62,747 bases of DNA from Bryobacterales bacterium (lineage in GTDB: Bacteria; Acidobacteriota; Terriglobia; Bryobacterales; UBA6623). A program made the translations under genes and the position numbers. Positions 1 to 8,984 of this stretch are shown here, one piece after another. Each line of letters begins with the position of its first letter. The stretch's first letter is position 1. The notes below the pieces were generated by a model that was given only the letters and a program-made list of their open reading frames with translations, had not been told where the DNA came from and ran no database searches. The DNA lies in NCBI GenBank assembly GCA_028819235.1, contig JAPPMC010000178.1, forward strand, positions 1 to 62,747, given 5' to 3'.

Positions 1-33
1 GGCGGCCCGCAGTGCCCGATTCCTCGTCCTCAT
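1..33 (-). CDS. Possible 5' end of the gene after tolB (pal?), cut by window edge
   Basis: An ATG at position 33 on the minus strand opens a frame that runs off the left edge after eleven codons (MRTRNRALRAA). The basic start would suit the n-region of a signal peptide, and it lies 23 bases after the tolB stop on the same strand. In Tol-Pal clusters the OmpA-family lipoprotein Pal normally follows tolB. There is no clear ribosome binding site and far too little sequence to identify the product, so this is a positional guess only. Confidence 0.25.
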   Translation of the reverse strand, partial: MRTRNRALRAA

Positions 34-56
34 TGGTTTCATTTGCTACGTTCGGG

Positions 57-1439
57 TCAACGCGTGGCCCAGACCGGCGACTCGTTCGTCCCGCTGCTGG
101 TCAGTTGCCGCAGCTGCGTTCCGTCCGCGCGCATCGTCCAGATCTGGACCGAACCCAGTCGGTCCGACGAGAACGCGATGTGCGTGCCGCTCGGCGAGAA
201 GAACGGATGTTCGTTGCGCCCGGCGCTGTGCGTTAGCTGGGTGTACTGCCGACTTGCCACGTCCACTAGGAAGATGTTGTAGTTGCCGATCTCGTAGCCC
301 CTCGTCCACGTGAACGCCAGCCGCTCCCCGCTCGGGTCCCACGAGGGCTGCACGGCGTCGCCCCCGCCCCGAACCAGCGCCCGGCGATTCGCGCCGTCGG
401 TGTCCATCAGGTATACCTGTGGCGTTCCGGAAGCTCCCGACACGAACGCGATCTGGGAGCCTGTCTGCGGATTGATCGTAGGGTGCACGTCGATCGAGCG
501 CGAGTAGGAGACGCGGCGAAGGTTCCCGCCGTTCAGGTCGGCTTGGTAAATCTGGCTCTGGCCTGAGGTCGTGGAGGCGAAATAGATCGACGAATTGTCG
601 GGGGCAAAGCTTGGCGTGGTGTTCATTGACGCGTCCTGGTTGTAGAAGGGCAGCCGCCGGCCGGTCTCAAGGGAATGCAAGAAGATCTTGGGCAGGCCCT
701 CGTCGGCGTATGTGGTGAACGCGATGCGTCGGCCGTCCGGGGAGATGGCCGGTGTCAGGCACAGATTGCGGTAGTTGGTGATGCGCTCCTTGTTGCTGCC
801 GTCGTAGTCCATCGCCCAGATTTCCTTCGTGTCCGTGCCATCCTCCCGGTGCACGTAATAGATCCGTGTTCCCGCGAGGCCTTGGCCCAAGCCAAGGTTC
901 ATCAGGATGTCCCGGGCGAAGTCGAAAGCCATCTGGCGGGCGCCGGTCCGTGTTTCCGTCGTGTAGTAGCGCTTGCCGAAGACATACGAGGCCTCGGCGG
1001 TCTCCTGCGTCACGTCCGCGACGTAGCCCTGCAGGACCAGGCGGTCGTCGGCCTCTTCGATTTGGCCATAGACAAGGTAGTGGGCCACCACGGGGGCATC
1101 TGCCCAGCCGCGCATCCACAGGCCCCTCGCGCCAGGGTTCTCAGGCATTCCGGAGGGGTCGATGATCAGGTCCTCCGGCCCGCGCGGAGCACTGCGCGGG
1201 TAGAAGCTGCGCGGGACGATGTCGAGCCGCCCGGAGGCTTCAAGGGCCTTCCAGACCTCGTCGTTGAATCGGCCAACCGTCGTGTCGGCGTCGATCGGCC
1301 CCCGGATCTCCGGCAGGGCGATGCGCGGGTCGCGCTGCTGTTCTGTCAGCTCGATTATCACGTCGGGCCGCGTTTGGCCGCCAAGTGCGGATGCGAGCGC
1401 GGTTAGCGCCGCGAGAGCGAGGAGTCGTCGGTTGCGCAT
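57..1439 (-). CDS. tolB: Tol-Pal system beta-propeller protein TolB
   Basis: Periplasmic TolB, the beta-propeller partner of the Tol-Pal complex that links the inner membrane to Pal and helps constrict the outer membrane at division. The 460 residues are close to the usual TolB length. Residues 1-20 form a signal peptide (hydrophobic core LLALAALTALASALG). Residues about 25-190 match the TolB N-terminal domain. From about 195 to the end there are repeated blades with a central motif of the type SPDGRRIAFT, DPSGERLAFT or SPSGTHIAFSS. The ATG is preceded by GAGGGAC, a good ribosome binding site. It is the last complete gene of exbB-exbD-tonB-like-tolB, 36 bases after its neighbour, which supports TolB over a generic propeller protein. 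Confidence 0.93.
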   Translation of the reverse strand: MRNRRLLALAALTALASALGGQTRPDVIIELTEQQRDPRIALPEIRGPIDADTTVGRFNDEVWKALEASGRLDIVPRSFYPRSAPRGPEDLIIDPSGMPENPGARGLWMRGWADAPVVAHYLVYGQIEEADDRLVLQGYVADVTQETAEASYVFGKRYYTTETRTGARQMAFDFARDILMNLGLGQGLAGTRIYYVHREDGTDTKEIWAMDYDGSNKERITNYRNLCLTPAISPDGRRIAFTTYADEGLPKIFLHSLETGRRLPFYNQDASMNTTPSFAPDNSSIYFASTTSGQSQIYQADLNGGNLRRVSYSRSIDVHPTINPQTGSQIAFVSGASGTPQVYLMDTDGANRRALVRGGGDAVQPSWDPSGERLAFTWTRGYEIGNYNIFLVDVASRQYTQLTHSAGRNEHPFFSPSGTHIAFSSDRLGSVQIWTMRADGTQLRQLTSSGTNESPVWATR

Positions 1440-1475
1440 GTTCTGTCCCTCGTCATGCCGCGTGCCGGGACGCGG

Positions 1476-2267
1476 TCACTCAAGCCGGAAGTGCATCTCG
1501 ATCATGATCGCCCCGCGTCCCAGACCCGGGGGAAGGGGCCGGACGGGGCTCGCATTGTTTACGGCGCGGACCGCCGAATAGTCCAGCGAGCGGTTTGCGC
1601 TCGACTCAGCGATGGTGACGCGGTCAATCGCTCCGCTGCGCTGGATTCTGAAGGTGACGACGACCGGCCTCGACGATCCCCCGGACACCTGTCCAAGGGT
1701 CCTGCGCCACTCCTCGCCGATGGCCCGCTGAAGGATTTGGGCGTACCAGCCGAAGCGCGCCCCGAAGGGCCCCCCCTTGGAGCCCCCAAAGCCGATCGCG
1801 CCCCCCTGCGTCGCTCGGTAAAGGCCGCTGCTCAGCGCCGCGCCGCGAGATGACCTCAGTTCATTGGCCATGGTCGGACCGGCGCTGCGTTGGCCGACGG
1901 ACCGCTCCTGCTGCTTCTCGGCGGGCCGGCGCGTCGGGGCTGGGGCGGCTTCCGGCGGCGCCTCCGGTTCTGGAGGTTCGGGCTGGGCGATCTCGGTGGA
2001 GGACCGGAAGCTGTCCGGAGCCGGGACGTTGTGGCGGCTGGGGCTGGCCAGCGGGTTGGGCTGGTTGGCCGGCGCAACGTTGATCGGAACGCTGCCGACC
2101 GCGACGATCCCGCCACCGCCCGCCGCATCGGGAGAGCCCAGTTGGATCGTGGGGTTCAGCAGGCCCCAGACGAGGCCCGCGAGCAGCAGAGCTCCGTGGC
2201 ACCCGGTGGAGACGAGCAGCGGTCCTCGAAGCTCCTCTCGTCCAGCCCCGCGCTCCCCTGTCGCCAT
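1476..2267 (-). CDS. TonB/TolA-type energy-transducing envelope protein
   Basis: Inner-membrane anchored, proline-rich protein with a TonB/TolA-like C-terminus. From the chosen ATG at 2267 (GGGGG six bases upstream) it has 263 residues. An in-frame ATG at 2297 would overlap exbD. One transmembrane helix lies near residues 15-40 (LVSTGCHGALLLAGLVWGLL), followed by a Pro/Glu/Ala-rich periplasmic spacer (PEPPEPEAPPEAAPAPTRRP) and a C-terminal domain with TonB-family character (RPVVVTFRIQRSGAIDRVTI, then SANRSLDYSAVRAVNNASPVRPLP). Position between exbD and tolB suggests it fills the TolA role, moving proton-motive energy from ExbB/ExbD to the outer membrane. Whether it is functionally TolA or TonB cannot be decided from sequence. 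Confidence 0.82.
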   Translation of the reverse strand: MATGERGAGREELRGPLLVSTGCHGALLLAGLVWGLLNPTIQLGSPDAAGGGGIVAVGSVPINVAPANQPNPLASPSRHNVPAPDSFRSSTEIAQPEPPEPEAPPEAAPAPTRRPAEKQQERSVGQRSAGPTMANELRSSRGAALSSGLYRATQGGAIGFGGSKGGPFGARFGWYAQILQRAIGEEWRRTLGQVSGGSSRPVVVTFRIQRSGAIDRVTIAESSANRSLDYSAVRAVNNASPVRPLPPGLGRGAIMIEMHFRLE

Positions 2268-2283
2268 GAGACCCCCGCGGCCC

Positions 2284-2709
2284 TCAGCGCCGTCCACGCG
2301 GGTCCCTGGACAGGGGCTTCGTGACGACGTTCACGTTGACCCTGTTCACGCCGCACTCGGCGATCACGGGCGCCACCACCTCCCAAGGGGTCGTGCGGTG
2401 CGCCCGAAGGTAGATGCCCGGTCGGTCGGGGTTCTTGGCCTTCGCGAGTTCGGCGATGTCGTACACGCTGACCGGGTCGCTGCCGAAGAACAGCTCGCCC
2501 TTGGACGTGATGTTGACGTAGGCGAAGTCCTTGTCGGTCGTGACAACCTCGCGTGTGCGTGGGACGTCGATCTCGAGCCCGAACTCGACCACGCCCGCCG
2601 TGATCATGAAGATGATCAGCAGGACTAGGACGACATCGACGAAAGGCGTGACATTGATCTCTGCGATCGCGTCGTCCGATTGGTCAGGATCGCTCAGCTG
2701 AGCCGCCAT
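2284..2709 (-). CDS. ExbD/TolR family biopolymer transport protein
   Basis: Small inner-membrane protein that works with ExbB/TolQ as a proton-driven motor. It has 141 residues, the normal family length. A cytoplasmic N-terminus with the family sequence INVTPFVDVVLVLLIIFMIT places the conserved proton-carrying Asp (in TPFVDVVLVLL, residue 26) in the single transmembrane helix. A periplasmic domain of about 100 residues follows. Its start overlaps the end of the exbB/tolQ gene by 26 bases, indicating translational coupling. The next gene, the TonB/TolA-type protein, starts 16 bases after its stop. With tolB in the same run the cluster is best read as a Tol system, so TolR is as likely a name as ExbD. 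Confidence 0.92.
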   Translation of the reverse strand: MAAQLSDPDQSDDAIAEINVTPFVDVVLVLLIIFMITAGVVEFGLEIDVPRTREVVTTDKDFAYVNITSKGELFFGSDPVSVYDIAELAKAKNPDRPGIYLRAHRTTPWEVVAPVIAECGVNRVNVNVVTKPLSRDPRGRR

Positions 2710-3466
2710 CTGTCGCTCCGTAGTCCCGTTCCGCCAAGTTGTGGAACTCTAGGCCGAAGTCCTGCATGCGCCTGCGGATCTCGCGTACGCGCCCCGCATA
2801 CACGTTGTAGAACATCAGCGCCGGGATCGCCGTGAACAGCCCTAGCGCAGTTGCGAGCAGCGCTTCGGCTATCCCCGGGGCCACTGCCCTCAGTGTCGCC
2901 CCACTGCTGGTTCCGAGGCCCCGGAAGGCCTCGAGCACGCCCCAGACTGTACCGAACAGCCCGATGAAGGGTGCCGACGAGGCGGTCGTTGCCAGCAGGC
3001 GCAGATTGGACTGCAGCCGCCTGGTCTCACGGCTCACTGACAGGGCAAGCGTGCGCTCAAGCGCAGCTGGGCTGCGCAGGCTCCCGCCGCTGTTCACCTG
3101 CCGCGCCACCTCCTTGTAGCCATGCTGAAACACCCGCAGCAGCGGTGCCCGCGGGTATTGGGCCGACGCCGTGTTGATCTCGGGGAGGCTGCGAGCCTTT
3201 CGGAACATCCGGCGGAAGGACCGGTCCGAGGCCTCCGAGCCCGACAGCAACCGGTGCTTGGAGATCGCCAGCGCCCACGAGAGCACGGACATTACCGCAA
3301 GGATGGCGAAGACCACCAGCCCGACCGGCCCGACTTCGCCCAACAGGCCCAGCAGGGTCGACTGTTCCACCGCCGCCGCGACTTCCTCCGCTGCCGAGGG
3401 GGCACCCTCGGCAGCATCTTCTGGCACGGCCTGCAACAGCAGAGCTAGTGGAGGTAAGAACTGCAA
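2684..3466 (-). CDS. ExbB/TolQ family proton channel protein
   Basis: Multi-pass inner-membrane motor protein (MotA/TolQ/ExbB family). The open frame extends upstream to 3754, but that stretch is arginine-rich and unlike the family. The best start is a TTG at 3466 with AAGGGG a few bases upstream, giving 260 residues, normal for TolQ/ExbB. A hydrophobic start (QFLPPLALLLQAVP) is followed by a first membrane helix (VGPVGLVVFAILAVMSVLSWALAI), a cytoplasmic region, and the conserved pair of helices with the family signature (SSAPFIGLFGTVWGVLEAF and GIAEALLATALGLFTAIPALMFYN). It is the first gene of the exbB-exbD-tonB-like-tolB operon and diverges from recN. The TTG start is an inference from length and ribosome binding site. 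Confidence 0.9.
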   Translation of the reverse strand: MQFLPPLALLLQAVPEDAAEGAPSAAEEVAAAVEQSTLLGLLGEVGPVGLVVFAILAVMSVLSWALAISKHRLLSGSEASDRSFRRMFRKARSLPEINTASAQYPRAPLLRVFQHGYKEVARQVNSGGSLRSPAALERTLALSVSRETRRLQSNLRLLATTASSAPFIGLFGTVWGVLEAFRGLGTSSGATLRAVAPGIAEALLATALGLFTAIPALMFYNVYAGRVREIRRRMQDFGLEFHNLAERDYGATDGGSAERS

Positions 3467-3529
3467 CTCTGCCCCTTGGCAACTTCGCGGACTGCCGCCC
3501 CGTGCGAGCGAGATTCCTGCAACAGTTAC

Positions 3530-3535
3530 ACTATA
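3530..3535 (-). promoter_or_regulatory. Candidate -10 box for the exbB-tolB operon
   Basis: TATAGT on the minus strand about 64 bases before the proposed exbB start, inside the 314-base divergent gap to recN. It fits a sigma-70 -10 element well, but the matching -35 (GTCGTC at the right distance) is weak, so this is only a candidate. Confidence 0.3.
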
Positions 3536-3780
3536 CCTTGCGTAGTCCGGTACGACGACACCAACAGGTTGCGTACCGGTTGCCCGGATGCGGTTTTCTC
3601 GCCGCCCGGCAGGTCTTGCGTGCGCGAGCCACTTGGTGCTTAGACGCACGGGCACCGTGGGACGTTTCGAGGGCATTGGCTTGACCGGCTCTGAGTATCC
3701 TAGGGATCGGCGGCGCCCCCGGCGCGCGTGCGCCCCCGCCCTCTCCGCGCGCACTCGGTGAGCTCCGCCCGTGGCTGGGC

Positions 3781-5508
3781 ATGCTCTTGGACCTGCAGCT
3801 TGAGCAATACGCAGTCGTTGAGCGGGTGCGCGTGGAGTTCCATCCGGGGCTCAATCTGCTCACGGGAGAGACCGGCAGCGGGAAGTCGATCGTCGTCGGT
3901 GCGCTGTCCCTGCTCTTCGGTGCCCGCGCCAGCGCGGACGTTGTCCGTCGAGGCGCCCGCAGGGCGCGGATCTGCGGTACGTTCGACGTTCCTCCAGGAG
4001 CGTCGTTCTTGGAGAGGCTGGATCGCGCTGGCATCGATCCCGACCCGGAAGAGCTGGTCATAGAGCGCCATGTGCTAGCAACCGGAAGGAGCCGTGCGTA
4101 CGTCAACGGCTCGCCCGCAACGCTTGCGCTTCTTGGCGACCTTGCGAGTCGCTTGGGGGACATCCACGGGCAGCACGAACAGCAGAACCTGCGCTCGGCG
4201 GCCCAGCAGCTTGCCATGGTGGACGCCTACGCTGGCCTTGGCGAGGCAGTCGCACGCCTTGGCGAGTCCTATCGCCGATGGCAGTCGTGCAGCCAGCAGC
4301 TCGACCAGCTCAAGTCAGAAGAGCAAGACCGCCTGCGCAGCGAGGACCTCCTTCGGCATCAGGCCGGCGAACTCGAGGCGGCAGCCGTCGAGCCGGAGGA
4401 GGACACAGAGCTCAAACAGGAGAGGGACCGCCTCGCGAATGCCGAGAGGCTGCGCATCCACGCCCATGAGGCGTACGACGCGCTGTACGACTCGGCCCGC
4501 TCAGCCGCCGCCCGGCTCAAGTCGGCGACGGATGCCCTGACCGCGGTGGCAGAAGCGGATCCGGCTCTGGCGGGCCATGTCGACTCTTTGGAGGACGCAC
4601 GGAGCGCGGTCGAGGATGTCGCGTACGATCTTCGCGGTTATCTTGGGTCGCTCCGCGCGGACCCGGCGAGGCTCGAGGAAGTCGAGGATCGCCTCGCCCA
4701 TCTGGAGCGGCTGAAGCGCAAGTACGGGCCCCGCTTGGAAGACGTGCTGGCGTTTCAGGTGCGGGTCCGGGAACAGTTGGCGGGCCTGGAATCCGCCGGC
4801 GAGACGATCGCTAGGGTGGAGGCCCAGTTGGGCGCGGCCTCCGCCGAGTACGAGAGCCTGTCGGACAGCGTCTCGCGTCGGCGCAGGAAGGCGGCGGAAC
4901 AGCTCGCCAGAAGGACCGGTGACCAGCTTGCCGCCCTGGCCCTCCGGAGTTCGACCTTCCTCGTCCGGTTGGACGAGCTGGGATCTTGGGGGCCAAAGGG
5001 CCGCGACAAGGTCTCGCTTCACTTTTCGGCCAATCCCGGACAGCCGCCGCGGCCGCTCGCGCAGGCGGCCTCTGGCGGCGAGCTCTCACGGGTTGCGCTG
5101 GCGCTCAAGACCACCCTGCAGCAGAATGCTGCGCACGGGGAGTACCGACGCGCGCTCGTCTTTGACGAGGTCGATTCGGGAGTCGGGGGCCAGGTGGCGG
5201 AGGCAATCGGCCGACGCTTGCACGGGCTGGCCGAGGGGAGCCAAGTGCTGTGTGTCACGCACCTGCCGCAGGTGGCCTGCTTCGCGGACGCCCACTATCG
5301 AGTGGTGAAGACGGCATCCGACGATTCGACGACCGCGACCGTACTAGAGCTGGGCGAAACGGAGCGAGTCGATGAGCTTGCCCGCATGCTGTCCGGCGCG
5401 GAGGTCACACCGGCGGCGCTCGAAAACGCCAGGGAGCTGCTGCGTGGGCGGGACCGCATGGCCGGAACGGCTGGTGCTGCTTCCCGGCGGGGACTCTTCG
5501 GCGACTAG
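3781..5508 (+). CDS. recN: DNA repair protein RecN
   Basis: SMC-like ATPase acting in recombinational repair of double-strand breaks. It has 575 residues, the usual RecN length. The ATP-binding head is split: Walker A GETGSGKS at residues 29-36 and the RecN motif GDIHGQHEQQNL near 130 in the N-terminal half; a coiled-coil rich middle (about 150-390); then the ABC-type signature ASGGELSRVALALK, Walker B VFDEVDSGVGG and the H-loop segment LCVTHLPQVA in the C-terminal half. It starts at an ATG 314 bases from the divergent exbB operon and is followed by a convergent carrier gene. Confidence 0.95.
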   Translation: MLLDLQLEQYAVVERVRVEFHPGLNLLTGETGSGKSIVVGALSLLFGARASADVVRRGARRARICGTFDVPPGASFLERLDRAGIDPDPEELVIERHVLATGRSRAYVNGSPATLALLGDLASRLGDIHGQHEQQNLRSAAQQLAMVDAYAGLGEAVARLGESYRRWQSCSQQLDQLKSEEQDRLRSEDLLRHQAGELEAAAVEPEEDTELKQERDRLANAERLRIHAHEAYDALYDSARSAAARLKSATDALTAVAEADPALAGHVDSLEDARSAVEDVAYDLRGYLGSLRADPARLEEVEDRLAHLERLKRKYGPRLEDVLAFQVRVREQLAGLESAGETIARVEAQLGAASAEYESLSDSVSRRRRKAAEQLARRTGDQLAALALRSSTFLVRLDELGSWGPKGRDKVSLHFSANPGQPPRPLAQAASGGELSRVALALKTTLQQNAAHGEYRRALVFDEVDSGVGGQVAEAIGRRLHGLAEGSQVLCVTHLPQVACFADAHYRVVKTASDDSTTATVLELGETERVDELARMLSGAEVTPAALENARELLRGRDRMAGTAGAASRRGLFGD

Positions 5509-5567
5509 CAGTGAACTTCGGGCCCTTCCGCCCGTTGAAGCGCGGAGCCCCCTCGCGATTGGCCGGT

Positions 5568-5592
5568 GCGTGCGTCCTCACGCGGCGCACGC
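5568..5592. terminator. Hairpin between convergent recN and carrier gene
   Basis: A perfect 7-bp stem, GCGTGCG and CGCACGC around an 11-base loop, lies in the 127-base gap between the two converging genes. It has no T-run, so it is at best a weak or Rho-assisted bidirectional stop. Confidence 0.3.
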
Positions 5593-5635
5593 CAGGCTCG
5601 ACTGAAGCGAACCAGCCGAGGCTCTATCGGGCTGT

Positions 5636-7063
5636 TCACCCAACCAGGCTCTTCACCACGGCGACCAGCATCCCGCCGTAGGCAGCCGCGCAAGCGACCA
5701 GCGCGAGCCTGCGCCAGAGTGGGGGACGCATCTCTCTCGGGAGCAGGCGCGTGTTGACCAGCACGAGTTGGATGCTCGAGATGGCCAACACCAGGCCGGC
5801 AGTATTCCCGAGCCATTTCATCAAGTCCATCGCCGTCCCCCAATGCACCGCTACCGCGAACCAAGCCGTGCAGCCGAGAAACAGGGCGTAGTAGAGGGTC
5901 CGAGCGTGGTTCCTCGCTAGGCCGCGGATAGCAGGGCTCCCGGCCCATGCGATGTCCGTCAGCATTCGGACAAGAATCTCCGTGTTCCCCAAGTGCGTGG
6001 AGAACATCACCCAGAAGCCGTTCAGCAGGGCGAGCAGCCAGAACCCTTGCCAGACGTTCCGCGCTAGGTACTCTGCTTGGTAAGCGCCGGCACCGATCTG
6101 GGACAGGTCCGTCCCATGCGGCACGACGCTGGCCATCAAGTTCACGTTCAGGAACATCCCGACAAAGCACCCGACCGCCCACAAGCCCACTTGGTCCGCC
6201 TTGGCGTACCGCCACCACCGCTTCCATCTGCGAAGGTTGGCGGCGCTAGGCCGGAAGACGCTGCCGGTCGCAGCCACCTCAACATCCAGCCCGCTCGTCG
6301 CGGACGCAATGGCCCCGGAGTGCGCGGCCATGCCGAAACCCTTGTCCCGGAACCAGTTGGAAATCGCCAGGTTTCCGAACCCTCCTGCGCCGGCCGAGGC
6401 GGCCAGTGCCCCTATCAGGGCCAAGTCAACCCCGTCCGGCAGGCCCCCGACCGAGAAGAAGCCGCCCAGCGTCGCTGCCCAGTCCTCTAGCGGCACGAAC
6501 GCGATGTTCACGAATGCCAGGAATCCAAATATGAACGCGACCATCGCCCAAGAGATGCGCTCCAGAGTCCGCTCGACCGTTTCTCCGAACAGCAGCAGGA
6601 CGAGGGCGAGAGCGATGACGCCGTAGGTCGCGATCAGCACTTCTCCGCTGTCGTCCGTCCCCGGCATGCGCCCGGCGAACGTCGCGAAGACGGTGGCAGC
6701 AGTCCCCGCCGCGAGAGCAGGCCAGCCGACCTGGGCCACACACAGGATCGCGTATAGCGGCGCCCAGAGTCGAGGGCCCGGCCGAAGGCGCATGAAGCCG
6801 GTCACGGCGGGCTCGCCCGTACACATTGTGTAGCGGATGGCTTCGAGGTTGAACAGCAGCTGCAGGATGATCGCAAGAGTCGAGATCCAGAGCAGGTTGC
6901 GGCCGTACTGCACAGCGATTGCGGGACCGACGAGCCACTCGCCGCCGCCGATGGAAGACGCCAGCAGGATCGCGCCCGGACCAATCACCCGGAAGAGATT
7001 CCGCATCGAGAAGGGAGGAGGGCTCGGCAGCTCTCGCACTTCCCAAGCCGGCAGGGCTTTCAT
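5636..7063 (-). CDS. Nramp-like membrane carrier, GGGE type
   Basis: Polytopic inner-membrane protein of 475 residues with about eleven hydrophobic segments. The start of helix 1 (IGPGAILLASSIGGGEWLVGP, residues about 27-47) and the overall layout match Nramp-related carriers, but the metal-binding DPGN of true Mn/Fe Nramp proteins is replaced by GGGEW. The mid-protein segment GAGGFGNLAISNWFRDKGFGM and a helix carrying FWVMFSTHLGNTEILVRMLTD fit the same subfamily. The substrate therefore cannot be read from the family name; proton-coupled divalent-metal transport is possible but unproven. It is a single gene, convergent with recN. A second, diverged member lies at 57075-58397. Confidence 0.75.
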   Translation of the reverse strand: MKALPAWEVRELPSPPPFSMRNLFRVIGPGAILLASSIGGGEWLVGPAIAVQYGRNLLWISTLAIILQLLFNLEAIRYTMCTGEPAVTGFMRLRPGPRLWAPLYAILCVAQVGWPALAAGTAATVFATFAGRMPGTDDSGEVLIATYGVIALALVLLLFGETVERTLERISWAMVAFIFGFLAFVNIAFVPLEDWAATLGGFFSVGGLPDGVDLALIGALAASAGAGGFGNLAISNWFRDKGFGMAAHSGAIASATSGLDVEVAATGSVFRPSAANLRRWKRWWRYAKADQVGLWAVGCFVGMFLNVNLMASVVPHGTDLSQIGAGAYQAEYLARNVWQGFWLLALLNGFWVMFSTHLGNTEILVRMLTDIAWAGSPAIRGLARNHARTLYYALFLGCTAWFAVAVHWGTAMDLMKWLGNTAGLVLAISSIQLVLVNTRLLPREMRPPLWRRLALVACAAAYGGMLVAVVKSLVG

Positions 7064-7220
7064 GTGGTTCTCTCCGCTTTCCGCCGGTGGGCGCCTGCCT
7101 TCAGGTTTTGCAGTCCATGAACCAACAACGTACAGTGCCGATTTCCCCGAGAACTACTCTCGAACGGCGGATCGTCAATCACCCGTGTGTGTCGAGGCCT
7201 GCGTTCACTCTCGGCCGCTG

Positions 7221-8960
7221 TCACGTCAGGAGCTTGCGGTATTCCACCAGAGACGAATTGCCGACGATATCCAAGATTCGGACCGACATCTCGTCCCCGT
7301 AGGCATCCGTCAGCCGCAGCGCCCTCCCCATCCGAAAGTGCACGGGTTGCTGCCGGCCCTGCTCGATTGCAATGTTGTCAGCATACAGATAGGCTCTGCC
7401 GTGAGTGTCCAGGATCGGATTGAGACAACCGTGCAGACCGGGCAGATTCCCCTCACTCCGAGGGAAGATTGCCGATCCGCCATCTGGCAGGGGAGATAGC
7501 TCGACGAAGCAGCCTCCTTGCTGCGGAATCCAGTTCCGCTCCAACTTGCCGCAATACCCGAGCGCGGCTGCGTAGACCCTCAGTGGAAGGTGCGTGCTGT
7601 GGAGATCGAAGTTGGCGTCGCCTGCTTCGTCGGTCGTTGCCCGCCTCCAAGTCTTGTTGGGGTAGATCACCAGGACTTCGACTCCTGGCAGCGGTTCCCC
7701 ATCGTGATACACGCCCACCGTCGCGTCTGCCGGCGTGAATCGCAGCTTGGCCGCGGGAATAGTCAGCAACACGTTGGACTGATCGACTACCTCGAACGTA
7801 GGCAAGACGCCCGCCGTCTCCTGTGTCTCCCTCAGAATGATGGTCACGCCGTCGCCCCTGCGTTCCATCAGGAACCGGCGATGATCCGATCCGGGCATGT
7901 TGCCGACAGCGATCCGACCGAAGACTGAGGCAAGGGCCTCGTTTCGGGTCGCCTGACTGGCTTCAAGGGCTCCGACCGTCATGCCGTTTGGCAATTCGCC
8001 TGGCGAGTCAATCTCAAGCCGGTCGGAGAACATGGACACTCGGATCTGCCGAGCGGCGACCGAATAGTCTCGGTGCACGACGGCGTTGACGATAGCCTCG
8101 AAGACTGCGGCCGCGCTGTATTGAGGCATTTCTTCACGTGCAGGGGTCTTCCTCGCCGCCACGCGCATGTTTCGAGCGACGAATCGCGTCGCCTCCGCTA
8201 TCTGCCGTTGCAGCGGGCCAGTGATCTCTTGGCCGTCGAGCTGGCCGGAGGCACGGTGCTTGCCTCGATAGCAGGTTGCCATGATCCTTGCGCAGGCCAG
8301 GACGTCGTGCGGATTCTCCGTACACAGCAGCACTCCCGCAACTGTGGCCCTCAGCGCGCCGGTTTCGTCGCGGCTTAAGAGGCCCAAGTTGGTCAGTCCT
8401 CGGAGCGGGTCGGCTGCCGCGGTTGCGCTGAGTAGGGGTTCCCACAATCGTTCGCTAAGTGTTGCTGCACCTGTGCCCACGAGCGGCTGCCTATCGAACC
8501 ACAGGTACCGGGATTGGGCCCGTCGTTGTGCGAGCCGCAGCCGTTCATCGCCCGTCATTTGACGCTTGCTTGCGCCAACTCGAATGAAGCTTCGGCCGTT
8601 CCGCTGAAAGAGCGAGTCACCCTTTGGCACTCCCACGGCCACGAGCGCCCGACCATCAAGCTCCCGATGGAAGACCTCGATTCGCAGGGCCGGGTCAACG
8701 CTGTCCGTGCTCACTTCGGTCAGCAGCCCGCTGAGCGAGGTCAGTTGCCGGCGGGACATCCCTTGGATCTCGCCATCGTCGGTCACGCCGCACAGGAGGA
8801 TGCCTCCCTCGGCGTTGGCGAATGCGATCATCTCGTCCGCCAAGTCGGCGCGCGAGGGGCGCGTGGGACGGTCTCCAGAGAACTCGACCTGCTTGAATTC
8901 CCATCGGCTGTCCTCGCCAATGCGCAATCGCTGGCGAATCTCCTCGTCTCGCAGTGTCAT
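7221..8960 (-). CDS. AlbA_2 (Schlafen-like) / GHKL-type protein with extra C-terminal domains
   Basis: A 579-residue protein from the ATG at 8960 (an ATG eight codons earlier, at 8984, is also possible; neither has a strong ribosome site). Residues about 15-140 match the AlbA_2/Schlafen AlbA_2 fold (GEDSRWEFKQVEF, then FANAEGGILLCGV). Residues about 270-390 carry the GHKL-like HATPase_c_4 region with the N-box EAIVNAVVHRDYS (288-300) and DSPGELPNGMT (318-328). This AlbA_2 plus HATPase_c_4 pair is found in putative DNA-binding regulators and some defence proteins. What is odd is the extra 185 C-terminal residues: a beta-sandwich-like segment (about 405-490, GVYHDGEPLPGVEVLVIYP) and a last ~75 residues I cannot assign. 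No partner gene is adjacent. Confidence 0.75.
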   Translation of the reverse strand: MTLRDEEIRQRLRIGEDSRWEFKQVEFSGDRPTRPSRADLADEMIAFANAEGGILLCGVTDDGEIQGMSRRQLTSLSGLLTEVSTDSVDPALRIEVFHRELDGRALVAVGVPKGDSLFQRNGRSFIRVGASKRQMTGDERLRLAQRRAQSRYLWFDRQPLVGTGAATLSERLWEPLLSATAAADPLRGLTNLGLLSRDETGALRATVAGVLLCTENPHDVLACARIMATCYRGKHRASGQLDGQEITGPLQRQIAEATRFVARNMRVAARKTPAREEMPQYSAAAVFEAIVNAVVHRDYSVAARQIRVSMFSDRLEIDSPGELPNGMTVGALEASQATRNEALASVFGRIAVGNMPGSDHRRFLMERRGDGVTIILRETQETAGVLPTFEVVDQSNVLLTIPAAKLRFTPADATVGVYHDGEPLPGVEVLVIYPNKTWRRATTDEAGDANFDLHSTHLPLRVYAAALGYCGKLERNWIPQQGGCFVELSPLPDGGSAIFPRSEGNLPGLHGCLNPILDTHGRAYLYADNIAIEQGRQQPVHFRMGRALRLTDAYGDEMSVRILDIVGNSSLVEYRKLLT

Positions 8961-8984
8961 GGGAGCTCGGCCCGTTCCACCCAT

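Noticed and set aside
2684..3754. Full 356-codon version of the ExbB/TolQ frame
   Set aside because: The first 96 residues are Arg-rich and unlike ExbB/TolQ; the TTG at 3466 gives the normal length.
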